Below are positions 37,523 to 47,799 of a DNA stretch of 64,000 nt, one piece after another. This stretch comes from Platycnemis pennipes (Eukaryota; Arthropoda; Insecta; Odonata; Platycnemididae), in NCBI GenBank assembly GCA_933228895.1, contig OW121847.1:84609656-84673655 (forward strand), written 5' to 3'. Below the pieces are notes generated by a model, which ran no database searches, was not told where the DNA came from, and saw only the letters and a list, made by a program, of their open reading frames with translations. The position numbers were made by a program, and so were the translations under genes. Numbering within the stretch: position 1 is the stretch's first letter; each line of letters begins with the position of its first letter.

Positions 37523-38094
37523 CAGGTTGTCCAAAACCACCCGTCCACCCCCTAAAAGTTGCCAGGAAAGATTATTTTTCAGAAACTGTTGGCTCATTCA
37601 TAAGTAAATGGGGTATGCTCTATTGAATGGCCATAAAATCAACTTCCGATTTACACTGGAAGTGGGCTATTTAGACCGAAAGTTCATTTTTTCAAACAGA
37701 ACATGCAAATATTTTTCACAGATTCGGATCCTACGCTGAAAAATACGTAACTTCTGCTCGAAACATTTTTTTGATAAAATGTGATTTTTTACCTCTAATT
37801 GACCTCCTACTTTGCCGAAACCGGTACTTGGTACTGAAACTAGGAATTTGCACGTCGTAACCTACTTAGAAATCGATTCTGCGTTGTAAATCGCGTGTTT
37901 TACTTTAATTGTGCAGCAGCAGAGAAGGAGCTAGCTTCAAACAAAATGCCTCTTGATTTGAATACACCATCACCCTTCTAACAAAGAGTCGCTTTATGTT
38001 TCTGGATATGTTTAAAGAGTAAACAACGGCAACAATTAAAGTAAACTTTTTAATTAAAATTTTAGGGGGTGGACGGGTGGTTTTGGACACCCTG
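37523..38094. mobile_element. Tc1/mariner-type MITE, 572 bp
   Basis: The left end CAGGTTGTCCAAAACCACCC and the complement of the right end CAGGGTGTCCAAAACCACCC both continue as GTCCACCCCCTAAAA. That is a 35-bp TIR with a single mismatch. CAGGGTGTCC-type ends and the TA following the right end (38,095) suggest a Tc1/mariner family; the left flank lacks TA. The interior has no transposase. High TIR identity implies a comparatively recent element. Confidence 0.75.
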
Positions 38095-38099
38095 TATAT

Positions 38100-38467
38100 A
38101 CCTACTATGTAATATATTTACAACTATTCTATACCCTAATTATGTGAGCAAGGGAGGAAATTTTAAATCTGACGGTATGGCAATCAATTTCTCAAATTTT
38201 ATGTTCATGGTCCAGCCTACCATATTAAGTCGGAGTTCAAAAAAATGTTTTTTACGTCATTAACGATAATATTGTCTTAGAATTTAGTTAATTTAGATTT
38301 CTTAGGTCTTTCTTAGGCTAAGTCTATATTTTAACCTACGGTCTGATATCGATTCCCATTTTAGTAAATCGAATAGACTGGTTAAGGTGATATAATTATC
38401 ATACTGTCCCTTTATAAATCTTGCCGATATCCGCTGCAGAAGCTCCAATTCGTTGTATAAGTCTATT
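38100..38467 (-). pseudogene. LINE relic (ORF end region), no 3' tail
   Basis: On the + text, GGCAATCAATTTCTCAAATT and the region of GTCCAGCCTACCATATTAAG are the complement of the CRTDRFK...YYGRLDH portion of the CR1/L2-like ORF. ATCTTGCCGATATCCGCTGC corresponds to the RRSARF region. Frames are destroyed, and the right side ends in a palindrome (38,468). Confidence 0.7.
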
Positions 38468-38508
38468 TCACTAGTAACCATATACTGGCAGTATATGGTT
38501 ACTAGTGA
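38468..38508. repeat. Perfect 19-bp-arm palindrome at the end of a LINE relic
   Basis: TCACTAGTAACCATATACT (38,468-38,486) is perfectly complementary to 38,490-38,508 around a GGC loop. It sits exactly where the LINE sequence encoding the EYAASVWDP region would continue, so it probably formed by a template switch on LINE sequence. Confidence 0.8.
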
Positions 38509-38519
38509 GACATAACTAG

Positions 38520-39598
38520 GAAAGAGTAACTATTTTCTCGTACACAACAAGTTGCATGTGGAGCTAAAAAGAATATAATATGACAGATGTATCCTGGTGT
38601 TAGGAAAAGTAAGTATTCTATGTACATGCATATAAACATACCCTAATCGGTTTAAAACAAAGTGATAATAATATAAATCGAATAACCACAGAACTGTATG
38701 TAAGCATAGCTTACGGTTATGTTTTGCCATGATTCTTTTCCAAAATACGACGACGTCAAGCTTACGGTCGTCTCAGGATACCTTCACCTGATAAAATGAC
38801 GCTAAGATAAAATAAATCGCTATTTCGTGACCGAGCTCCATGAATAATAAGAACTTGGGAATTATTTAAGCCGCGGCGAATTTAATGCGTGACGTAATTC
38901 TGCCAAGTTATGAGTGAGGAGGTGCACGAAAATAGATGCCGCAGTCAGGAAGTTGGTGTTACGCGCATACGTAGATGATTGAGATCTTATGTCTGAGTTT
39001 CCATAAAACTTGCGTCTTTAGACGTAGAGGCAAATGATATCTACAAACTGTCGACCATACCAATTTTAATGAAAATATGTAAAATTGTCTCCCCTTAAAA
39101 TAATTATTCCCACGTCCTACTTTCCAGAGACAGACATATATAATCAGACGAGTGAATTTTTAGTTCTTCAGAATGTTCTTCAGAACTACCAAATATTTGA
39201 AAAAGGATTTTGATTTAAGCTGGCGGAAATGCGTATTAAAATCTACCATTAAATAAACTCAACTTTCAAGTGTTTTTTTTCCTTTTTTAATTCTAAAATT
39301 GCGTTAAATATTTACCGACTAATAAAGATGTGAAATAGAGGTCTATACTGTCTTAAATTTGGATGGTCACTTTCTGCTCTGTTCTTAAGGTGCATTGTGC
39401 ATGAATTTCCAATAAAATTTGGGATTTTTCCGCTGCCTGGTAAATTAGTGATTCCTTTATCTTTATTTTTCGTCATTTTTGTCTTTTCCTTAAGCTTTTT
39501 TCAGCCGAAAGGGGATGTTTTTCTTTTCAAGCTCAAGAAAACCTCGCAAAAATATGTCTGAAACCGAGGCTGAGGCTTGTGTTGTCCATCCCTTTGCA
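38520..39598. other. Intron-like AT-rich DNA
   Basis: No supported feature. It ends at the acceptor for the exon at 39,599. Confidence 0.35.
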
Positions 39599-39750
39599 GG
39601 GGCGTCCGCGAGAACCGCGGCGCCATGCACACCCCCGTGGGGTCCACCGAAGGCGAGGACGGAGGGGACGCCGGGCCGGATGGCGATGCCGAGAGATTCT
39701 CCACCACCGTCCTCTCGAGCCGGGACGACCGCGAAAACTTCGCGAACAGG
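39599..39750 (+). CDS. Next internal exon of the same unrecognised gene
   Basis: The acceptor is CATCCCTTTGCAG (39,586-39,598) and the donor AACAG|GTAAAA (39,751). After completing the split Arg codon it reads GVRENRGAMHTPVGSTEGED, then GGDAGPDGDAERFSTTVLSS and RDDRENFANR. It is acidic and Gly/Asp-rich and fits a disordered signalling or scaffold protein. Phase (2|1) agrees exactly with the exon at 34,664-34,805. Two other + frames are also open here because the segment is GC-rich, so frame choice rests on the splice phase and residue composition. No domain is identified. Confidence 0.55.
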
Positions 39751-39759
39751 TAAAAAGGG

Positions 39760-41550
39760 ACGGAGGCAACGCCCTCGCCTTCTCCAACACCTCCTTCCCC
39801 CCCCAGTCCCTCGTCGCTCCACATCCCACGCAGCCCTCGCATCCCTTTTGCGTGCTTCCGAACGGCATGCCCTCCCCCACTATGCCGCGCAAGGTCAAGT
39901 TCCTCCCGAGCTCTTTCCCCACTTCGTTAGTGCGGGAGCTAATTTGCGACGCGTTTGTCGACGACTTCGCATTCGGAAATCCCGTGGTCAAAAATGCTTA
40001 GCACACGTTAAGTGTTTGAATATAGACTTCGAAGTTGTCTCATAGATCCGCGTGTCGGCATGTGATATTGAAGTTTGTGGTTCCATTCCCGGTCCAGGGT
40101 AACTACTAATCATGTTCGATTTTTCGAAACTGGTTGTGCGCTCCTTCGCACTGTTATCAAAGCGCGGTATGTCCCTGTGGATGTTCTGATTCCAAGGAAG
40201 GAAGTCTGCAAGGATGAAGCGAGTGAAGTCTGATATCACTGCTAAGATGCCTTGCATTACTTGTCCTCGGATCGGTCACGATTCGGTTTGATTTGTTTAG
40301 CATGCCCAGCGTGAGAGGACATCCGCTTTCTGATGCGCGAATAACGAGTTTAGAGTTTGCAGCGGATTTGCAATATCTCCTGCAATAGTTTACCCAGATA
40401 ATTCTACAAACTATTTAGCTGAAGAATAGGGAGTTAAGAAGCTTAAAACTGCTTCCGTTAATGATATATTCGCTTTTCGTTGTGGCTTTCGCGTGGCATA
40501 TACTCATACCCAAGTATTACATACAAAATATGTCGATGTAGACCCGCAAACTTCACTCGAACTTCAACTATCATTTATACCTGCCTTCATTCGGAATGAA
40601 CTTTTGCAACCAACCTCAATTTGCTCCTGCATTTTGTGCTCATATGAGATTATCTTTGATTGATGGTTTTTTTTACGATGCGGGCAAAATTACGCATTAA
40701 CCGTTATGCCTGGACTGATTCTCGCATCGCTCCGGTGATTTTTGTTGCAGAATTGGGGGGAAATAAGAAACAGAAACTTGGTCAGTTGCGATCGGGAAAT
40801 AACTGAGCATTCAATCTATAAAATGATTTCGATTCCAAAAGTTTCAATAAATTCCATCGGCACTTGAAGCAGTTCATAGAGACTCAATTTCATGTTTTAT
40901 GTTGTGCTGCAACTGCAAGAACGAGCTTTTCCTGTGGCGACTCGAAACTTCCTTCACTTACCGTGTTGCCTTCACCGGTGTCGTAGATCCTCGACCGTGA
41001 GTCCATTTGGTAAAGCTCGCGAAATATGAATATTCATATGTTCTCCAGAAAATCTTCGGGGCTGATGAAAAATTAGGTCAACAGCACGTATAAATCAAGT
41101 CCTCCATAATGGTAGTCAAAGCTTAAGAAAGAAGTACGCGATTTCATCCAATTAATGTGGGAGAAACATCGACGTACGTTACGTGAGAAAAAAGGACCAC
41201 AAGACGAAATTTTTCTTATTGAAAAGAAGTGAGGGAATATTTTTTCAATTTACTACTCAATCTACTACTCCGATGCTAGCAAAGATAGATTATTTTCTCT
41301 CTACTTTTGAAGAAAGAATCACAACAATCTCAAAAGGTGTTCATAAAATTTAGGATTTGCGAATAAAAAGTTAGGAACAAGTCGGGACAAAGGTTATTTC
41401 AGCGTTATTCCCGTTTACACTTTAGAAAAACTGGTAATTAAATACGACGATTAATGTGTTTTGTTCGGGTAATGGTCAGTGCATGTTTATCAGCCATTTT
41501 CCCAAATAATTTTCTGGCTTGAAGGTGAAGTGATATGTAATCCCATGTAT
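39760..41550. other. Downstream intron; GC-rich start then AT-rich
   Basis: 39,760-40,000 remains GC-rich and is open in three + frames, including a C-rich tract ending in an acceptor-like CCCCCCCAG at 39,808. I could not decide whether any of it is exonic. From 40,020 on nothing is recognisable. Confidence 0.3.
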
Positions 41551-41559
41551 CAGTGGAGT

Positions 41560-41612
41560 GCCCCCCGGCCACACACCCTCGTGGTGGCTCGCAGGGTTTC
41601 GCGTAGATGTGG
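41560..41612 (+). repeat. LINE 3' terminal fragment
   Basis: CCCCCCGGCCACACACCCTC, then GTGGTGGCTCGCAGGGTTTC and GCGTAGATGTGG: the shared LINE 3' end on +, truncated. Confidence 0.75.
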
Positions 41613-41720
41613 AGTGTAGGCCGTGGTAATGTGCTACGTTGGGAACCCATAGGTCGCGGGTTTGAATCCGGCTCCGGGTATGGTTGTTGTATTCTCCTCC
41701 GAAGTATTTTTTTATGATAT
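41613..41720 (+). repeat. tRNA-like SINE head directly after a LINE end
   Basis: GGCCGTGGTAATGTGCTACG resembles a degenerate box A, and GGTCGCGGGTTTGAATCC is a good box B with the expected spacing. It does not match SINE-1 in its body. Probably a different tRNA-derived SINE fragment; a tRNA gene is excluded because no cloverleaf closes. Confidence 0.45.
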
Positions 41721-42978
41721 ACGCTGCGGTATAACCTTTGCCATTGGAACATGTAAAAGATAAGTGTACTATTTTTGTTTCTTGAAGGTTTATGATTCAA
41801 ATGTCAAGTTATCTCAAGTGCAAAAGTTAATGTATTTCGATTGATAAACAAGATATTTTTCTTTTGTTTTTTTCTGCCGCGATCAGTCTCCGAAATTATA
41901 TTGTTTTACTCTATAAATGACTCAGTATGTTTGCATGTACTTCAATCCCGAGGGAATAATCAACATGCAATGGTTTCCTTATATTTTTTTGTATTAGTTT
42001 GAAAGCCTTTTGTGTGATGTGGAAAGTTTGTTCTTTGAATGTTTTTACCACCCACATTCGCCCTCAGTTTGTCACCCCCAGTGATCGCTTGGCAAGGGAA
42101 AGGGCTGTCCAACGGCCGTTAAATGTAAAGCGCCAGTGATAAGCTCTGTGGTTGATTTGGAAATTGCTTGTTGGAAGCGGAATTCGAGGAATTCCATTGA
42201 GTCCGCACGAAACAGATATATCAAGCCTTTGCGCTCACTTCTTAAATCAATACCAGGCACAAAAGGACGTCAGTGCCTCACTTCCCCGTCCATCTCCGGA
42301 CTACTCACTCCACTTTGCCCCGCCCCCTGCTCCGTCCCCGTTCATCTGTCCTCTAGATCGGAGACCGCATTCCAACGATAGTCCACAATAAGTATACCGG
42401 CGCATTCTTGCCACTCCGGTGCGGTTTACGCGCTCCCGAAGAAAGTTACGATTATCCCCAAATGTCATCTTAGAAGGTTTCTGGTCTGGAGTACCGCAGT
42501 ATGATGTGGCACATGTCACATGCACACACACACAGGTGGCCGCTTAGTATTTCTTCGTGAGTTCATACATTGTGAGAAGACATGAGTGAAATTTGCCCAA
42601 GAGTGATTTGCGTAATCCATTGATTTCTCTATAATAGTTACAGGCTGCATCCTTGGTCGGCTAATTCTCACGGGGAAAATATGTTTCGTAAATCAATTTC
42701 TTTAGGGTGGATCAAAAAAAGGGGAAATTAAAGTCCAAGAATTGAGGTATGTCGACAGACAAGCCTACGTATGTACCTCTCTACGAGTGAAGCCTACAGC
42801 TTCGTTTTACGGATGGAGTTGAGCAAAACCGTCGCAGGTGTATTCGTATTTCTGATAATTTGGTGTGAAGTGAAACGATTAAGAGCTAGGGCATGGTCTG
42901 AGGGATTTAACTATGCTATTTATTTAGCTATTATACGGGTTCTGCTTTATTTGGATTAGATGGTTGTAACCCTAACCC

Positions 42979-43070
42979 CGGTTACCTTAATTACCTTCCG
43001 TCCGGTTAGCTCAGCTCTCCTTACCGGCTACCTTATTCACCTTCCGTCCGGCTAGCTCAACTCTCCTTAT
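42979..43070. repeat. Tandem duplication, two 46-bp units
   Basis: Unit 1 (42,979-43,024) and unit 2 (43,025-43,070) differ at only a handful of positions. Each contains CTTCCGTCCGG followed by TTAGCTCAGCTCTCC or CTAGCTCAACTCTCC. The tRNA box-A-like GGTTAGCTCAG in unit 1 is not part of a tRNA. Confidence 0.8.
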
Positions 43071-43264
43071 CTCCCACACTCACTCTACAATACATGCACA
43101 TAAAATACAGACAAGATTTTCAGTTGATTAAATAATACCACTTATATTATTCATGCACAATTGATACTTTTAATTCTTTTGAAATAAAGAATTGGGCACA
43201 ATTTACATAATTGATACAAAACACATTTACATTAACCAATTAGCAATCTCTTAATAGTATTATT

Positions 43265-43612
43265 GGTTGGTTGGTTATTCAGGGGAGGCGACCGACAGCT
43301 GAGGTCATTTGCGCCATTTTAGGATAGGTGAGTAAATGGCTAATGGTATGAGTTTTCAGGGAACGGAGGAAGGGTGGAGAGAAACCAGGCGTCGGCGTTA
43401 GCCTACTATTAACGAAAGGCGCCAAGGGGACCACGGCTTAACGTCCCATCCGGAGTACTGAACGGACCTAGGAGTACTGAACTTGAAATGCCCTCCACTA
43501 GGCACTCAAGTGGGGACCGGTTTTCCACTGAAAAATCTTCCACTGTCGGGAATCGAACCCGGGCCCTCGGGATGGGAGGCCAGTACTCTAGCCACCACAC
43601 CAATCCGATCCC
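43265..43612 (-). mobile_element. SINE-1, full-length, on - with 13-bp duplication
   Basis: Read on -, it starts GGGATCGGATTGGTGTGGTG with a box A (TGGTGTGGTGGCTAGAG) and a box B (GGGTTCGATTCCCG). A body of about 260 bp follows and ends in an AACC-rich tail. Flanking direct repeats TAATAGTATTATT (43,252-43,264) and TAATAGTCTTATT (43,613-43,625) are a 13-bp target duplication with one mismatch. It closely matches the copy at 51,746. Confidence 0.9.
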
Positions 43613-43639
43613 TAATAGTCTTATTAAATGGGCCCTTTT

Positions 43640-44153
43640 AATAAAATATTAATTGTTCCGGTCTCTTTTCACTTATCTTGATCGGTGTGTCTGGACCTCC
43701 CTCCGTGAGACCGGGCCTGTGTGCGCCTTGCCGTATCAGACTCCCGCCGACGCCTCCTCGCTTTCACTCGTAATACTGCGCCTGCACCTCTCCGTCGTCT
43801 CCCGGCGATCTCCTTTCTTCGCCTCTGCCCGATGTGTCCTAATCTCGGGGTGTCCGTCTTAATCCCGGTCTTATTCCGCCTACGCGTTCTTTCTTTCTCG
43901 TGGATTCTCGGGCCTACTTTCCCCGACGCGTCTGTCTCGCTCGCATGCTTACTCTTAACTCCCTCTCCGCGTCCTCGTAACTACCGACGCTCTCCTCTCC
44001 CGCATTCTTGTTCATTATTACGGTCGTGTGCATAGCTTATTATTTGGCCGAGTGTAATGCCAACCCGTAATGTTCAATATGTAATACCTATTGTTGGCCG
44101 CTCGCAATGCCAACCCGTGGTGTTTGCCCTTTGGTGTTCGCCTGTAGGTTTAC
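43640..44153. other. GC-rich, C/T-rich stretch of unknown nature
   Basis: High GC on + with many TCTC and CG words. It includes two diverged copies of a TTGGCCG...AATGCCAACCCGT unit (about 44,045-44,070 and 44,093-44,118). Several frames are open by composition. It may be LINE 5' or inter-ORF sequence, or host DNA. No function assigned. Confidence 0.25.
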
Positions 44154-44500
44154 ATGGTATTCATGAAGCAGAAGAAGCAGGAAGCCTTTTATCCTCTAAG
44201 GTGGGTTTTACTGAAGAGAGTTGAGTTCACCGAGCTCTCAGCCAAGCAGAGCTCGAAGTTCACAGATGACATATACAGCACCTTCCACCTGAACCATGTT
44301 AGACGAATGGCTTCAACCAACATTCATAGACTTCATTTACCTTCGCACAGAACCGCAATTCTTCATAGGCCCTCCGTCGTCAATGCATCGATTATATGGA
44401 ACCCATTACCTTGCGAATTAAGAACCCATGACAATTTGAGTCAATTTAAAAGTAAATATCGTAATTATCTGTTTCACGAATAATTAATGGCAATATAAAT
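44154..44500 (+). pseudogene. LINE ORF2 C-terminus of a different family
   Basis: Reads NHVRRMASTNIHRLHLPSHR, then TAILHRPSVVNASIIWNPLP and CELRTHDNLSQFKSKYRNYL-FHE-stop. This matches the extreme C-terminus of many non-LTR RT proteins (PxHRTxxxxxSFxxxAxxLWNxLPxxIR...FKxxLxxxL). It lacks the RT core and is 5'-truncated. It is not the CR1/L2-like subfamily found elsewhere in the window, which ends FFPRTIRD-. Confidence 0.75.
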
Positions 44501-44509
44501 GTTATTTAT

Positions 44510-46060
44510 GTTAAAATGCTGTATTATTGTAATAATTTGCAACTACTCCAAAGTTGTCGTTTAAAAGTAAAATTCTGAAGTACGTCACGATGGGCCGTAC
44601 TCAAAGCATTGAAATGAACTTATTCTATTCTGGTTATCCTAGGTTTGTCTGATAGTTATGGTAACGATAAAGTCGCACTTTGTAAATGCTAGGCCTCAAT
44701 TAGCTTTGAATTCTCACTTCTTCCGGTTATTGAGCCATATATTTTAATTGCTGAGATATCTCTGTCTAGAAAGAAATGAAAAAAAGCGTCCTAAAACGTG
44801 TCAGGTATTTGGAAGGTCACGGATAATATCATTACGGATTATCACGGATAAAATCAGTGATTTCTATATTTGATTCCAAATCTTCATTTTACCTTTTCTC
44901 TGCGTTATGCAGTCATATAGAGGTAAAATAATGTTTAATAATGGAGAGAAATTTTCTACTGTTCTCGCCTTGTGAGTTGCACCAGTGAGGCGTTGTCTTA
45001 AACGGCAACTTGGTCACCACACATAATCATTATTTTTTCTTCAAAATTGACCCTTGATACTGCCATTGTTCTATCTTCAGCGATATAAGGAAATTAAGGA
45101 ATTAAACATTGAGATTATCAAATCTTGTTTTGTTTTGGAGATTTTGCTCATTTATTAGCATAATCCTAGTAAGCCTGAGCAAAACATGGGCAACGGAGCT
45201 CTAAGCCTATACTGACCAAAATCTCCAGAACAAAAGAAGATTTATTTATTAAATAAGTGGCCGAGAAAAAAACAAAGTGCGTATTGAGATTATTTATAGT
45301 GTGCTTACTGCAACTTTCGTGAAATGAAATTAGTCAGGACTCATGAATAAAACCTCTAAAGAGCTAATTAATTTAATGGCCATTATCCACAAAGCATAAG
45401 AATACATATCAGCGTTGCAGCGTATTCTTGTTCTTACTCGCTAGCCACGATTTAGATTAATTTCTTGTGCCCAGAATTTTCATTGTTTGCAGTGGAGTGC
45501 GTTATTTATTGTTTATAAGAGACGACTGAATGCATGTCTGAATTGTTCTACCCTCAATCAAGAGAGAACTTATGGCAAATGTATTAATTTCGGTAAATGG
45601 AACTATTCACGAATTTTGTATCATCGTGCATTTATGTAGGTGTTTTGCAATAGCTTATCTCACACACGTGATATGAAATTTCTAATTTTTTTCCACATTT
45701 AATGGGAACATTCACAATTATTCTGTTACTTATTTCAATTGGAGTCGTTGTAAAGATTGCACAAGTAACGTTGTGCCATATTGCCGACTATATATCAGGT
45801 CGTGGTTCTTTGATCGCATAAAAGATTTTATGTATTTTAGGGTTATGGAGCAAGGGATTTTTTTATCAGTCTGAATAAATGTTTGATCATTCTGTGCTGA
45901 CTACCTTATACTGTCATGGCGGCCCCATCCCAGCTATCCTTTCATATTTACCTTTAGTAAACATCCATTCGAATGTTATTTACACTGTTATCAACCTTTC
46001 CAATGCATTGATTGATTAAACCCTATCATTACCTCCACTTAAGTACTTATTTCATGCTCA
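44510..46060. other. AT-rich non-coding DNA
   Basis: No supported feature. Confidence 0.35.
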
Positions 46061-46066
46061 GCGAAC

Positions 46067-46140
46067 GTCTACTTCCGCATAATACCCTGCAAGCTACCTC
46101 TAAGGTGTGTGGAAGGGGGTGAACCATCACTGCGTACCAT
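46067..46140 (-). repeat. LINE 3' terminal fragment
   Basis: CATAATACCCTGCAAGCTAC and AAGGTGTGTGGAAGGGGGTGAA on the + text are the complement of the LINE 3' stem-loop. Short, 5'-truncated copy. Confidence 0.75.
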
Positions 46141-46870
46141 GAGGTCAAACATACTTTAGTTCCTACAACTCGAGGTTTTTTCATTTGCCCAAAATATCTA
46201 GAAGTAGGTGAACATCCAGTGAGAAATAAGTTATTTTGACATGTAATACTGCGATGAAAACCATAACCGTCTAGGACGAACCTCGTCTTTGGTGAACCAC
46301 CCTGAATACTACATTTTTTCCCAGCATTACATAGGTACTTCTAAATTTTCTTTCCTTAACTTTCTTCAGCTTTTAACTTGAATCTACTGTCTCTCATGCA
46401 TCCGATAGCTAAATCATCTTAAAGGAGGCTATGACGTAGATGCGCAGTATGCAAGGAAAAAAAGTGACTGCGTCAATGTATTATCAATTTCCTTGAACAC
46501 ACTTCCCTTTACTAAACTGCTCCTATCGTAATCTCCTCTCCTTTTTGTGTTTTCATATCTTATCTTCTCTCACCTCCTCGCTGATGCACTTCTTTTTGCG
46601 CCTATCTCACATCGTTTTACGAACTCACGATACCCGGCTATCACCCGATTTAACGCGTGAGGGAACAGCAGTAGGCGTTATCGCTTGTTGACGCCACTCA
46701 TTGTCGAGGCGTGGATTTCCGTAAATTCCTCCGCATCCGATATCTTCCTCCGCGACCTTCGGGGCACGTCCCCCCCCCCCGTGTTTGCCCCCAGATAGCT
46801 CTCTTCTAACCCCTCCTCTCCCCAGTCAATTGCTGTGAGTTCAAGTACGACGTTAACCACCTCCGCTTCA

Positions 46871-47496
46871 ACAAATTTATTTGGGGTAGGCAACAGACAG
46901 CTAAAGTCATTTACACCGTTTGGATAGGTTGGTAATTGGGTTGATGTGGAGGCTAGAACATTGGACTTACACCCCGCGGCCCCAGCGTCGAATTCCGTCT
47001 GAGGCGTATTTTTCATTGGTGTATCAGACTTGAGTGCTGCGTGAAAAGCACTTCGAAATCAGCACTCCTTCTGTCGAATGAGACGTTAAACCATGGACTC
47101 CTTGGCGCCTTTAGTTAAGAGTAAGTTAATGTGGACGTTGGGTTTCTCACCTCCCTTACTTCGTTCATTGGAAAAATCCCTTTCTCTATCAATTTACCAT
47201 TCTATTTTAAATGACGAAAATGACCTTAGCTGCCGATCGGCTTCCCCAAATAACCATTACTACAGGAAGAGTGGAGTGAAATCTGGCATCGGCATTAGCC
47301 CAGCTCCTAACGAAAAGCGCCAGTGGCTCTTCAACGTCCTATCCGACGGACGGAGTGCTGAACTTCAAGTGCTCCGGGTACAGAACTCAATTGTGGTGCG
47401 GTGAACGACTGAGAAATCTCTCCCACCGCCGGGATTAGATCCAGGACCCACGGAATGGGAGGGCGGTACTCCAGCTACCGCACCAACCAGATTCCC
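46871..47496 (-). mobile_element. SINE-1 on -, split by another SINE-1
   Basis: The tail end of a - SINE-1 runs 46,871-46,940 (GGCAACAGACAGCTAAAGTC) and its body and head resume at about 47,265-47,496 (AGGAAGAGTGGAGTG... to the box-A region CAGCTACCGCACCAACC). About 27 bp of the consensus between the two pieces is missing at the insertion point. The copy is diverged. Confidence 0.8.
46938..47262 (+). mobile_element. SINE-1 on +, nested in the - copy
   Basis: Starts GGGTTGATGTGGAGGCTAGA (box-A region), continues through a decayed box B and the shared body (GAGACGTTAAACCATGG, TTGGCGCCTTTAGTTAAGAG) and ends CCCCAAATAACCA at about 47,257. It lies between the two halves of a reverse-oriented SINE-1. 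No clean target duplication is visible. Confidence 0.8.
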
Positions 47497-47499
47497 TCT

Positions 47500-47780
47500 T
47501 CCGCATGGCATGGGGTGAATGTTGTTCGGGGGCGTCTATGAGGCAAGGGTGAGTGCGGGGGAGGGCTCGTCGGAGGCGAGGTGCTCATCCCCTCCGCTCG
47601 TCACGGATCGCGTCCCTCACGACGGGCAGTTGGCCATTGGGCTTCGGAAGTTCTGCAGCCGGCCTCTTCCCCCTACCTCCCATTCCCCCCTGTCGAGCTT
47701 CCCGTCGCGTAATCCAGTCCCCCCCCCCCCCGTTTCCGTTCGGACGCCCGCGAAACTAGAGGCCCACTAATTAGCGAACG
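47500..47780. promoter_or_regulatory. Short GC/CpG-rich segment
   Basis: GC-rich with frequent CG and a 14-C run (47,719-47,732). Frames on + are open by composition only. Possibly a small CpG island; no exon signals chosen. Confidence 0.2.
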
Positions 47781-47799
47781 AAGTGCCCCCACGCGAAGG

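Noticed and set aside
39515..40045. Single-exon genes of 140-176 codons on + and about 150 codons on -
   Set aside because: All frames are open because of local GC richness. Only the splice-bounded 39,599-39,750 reading agrees in phase with the upstream exon.
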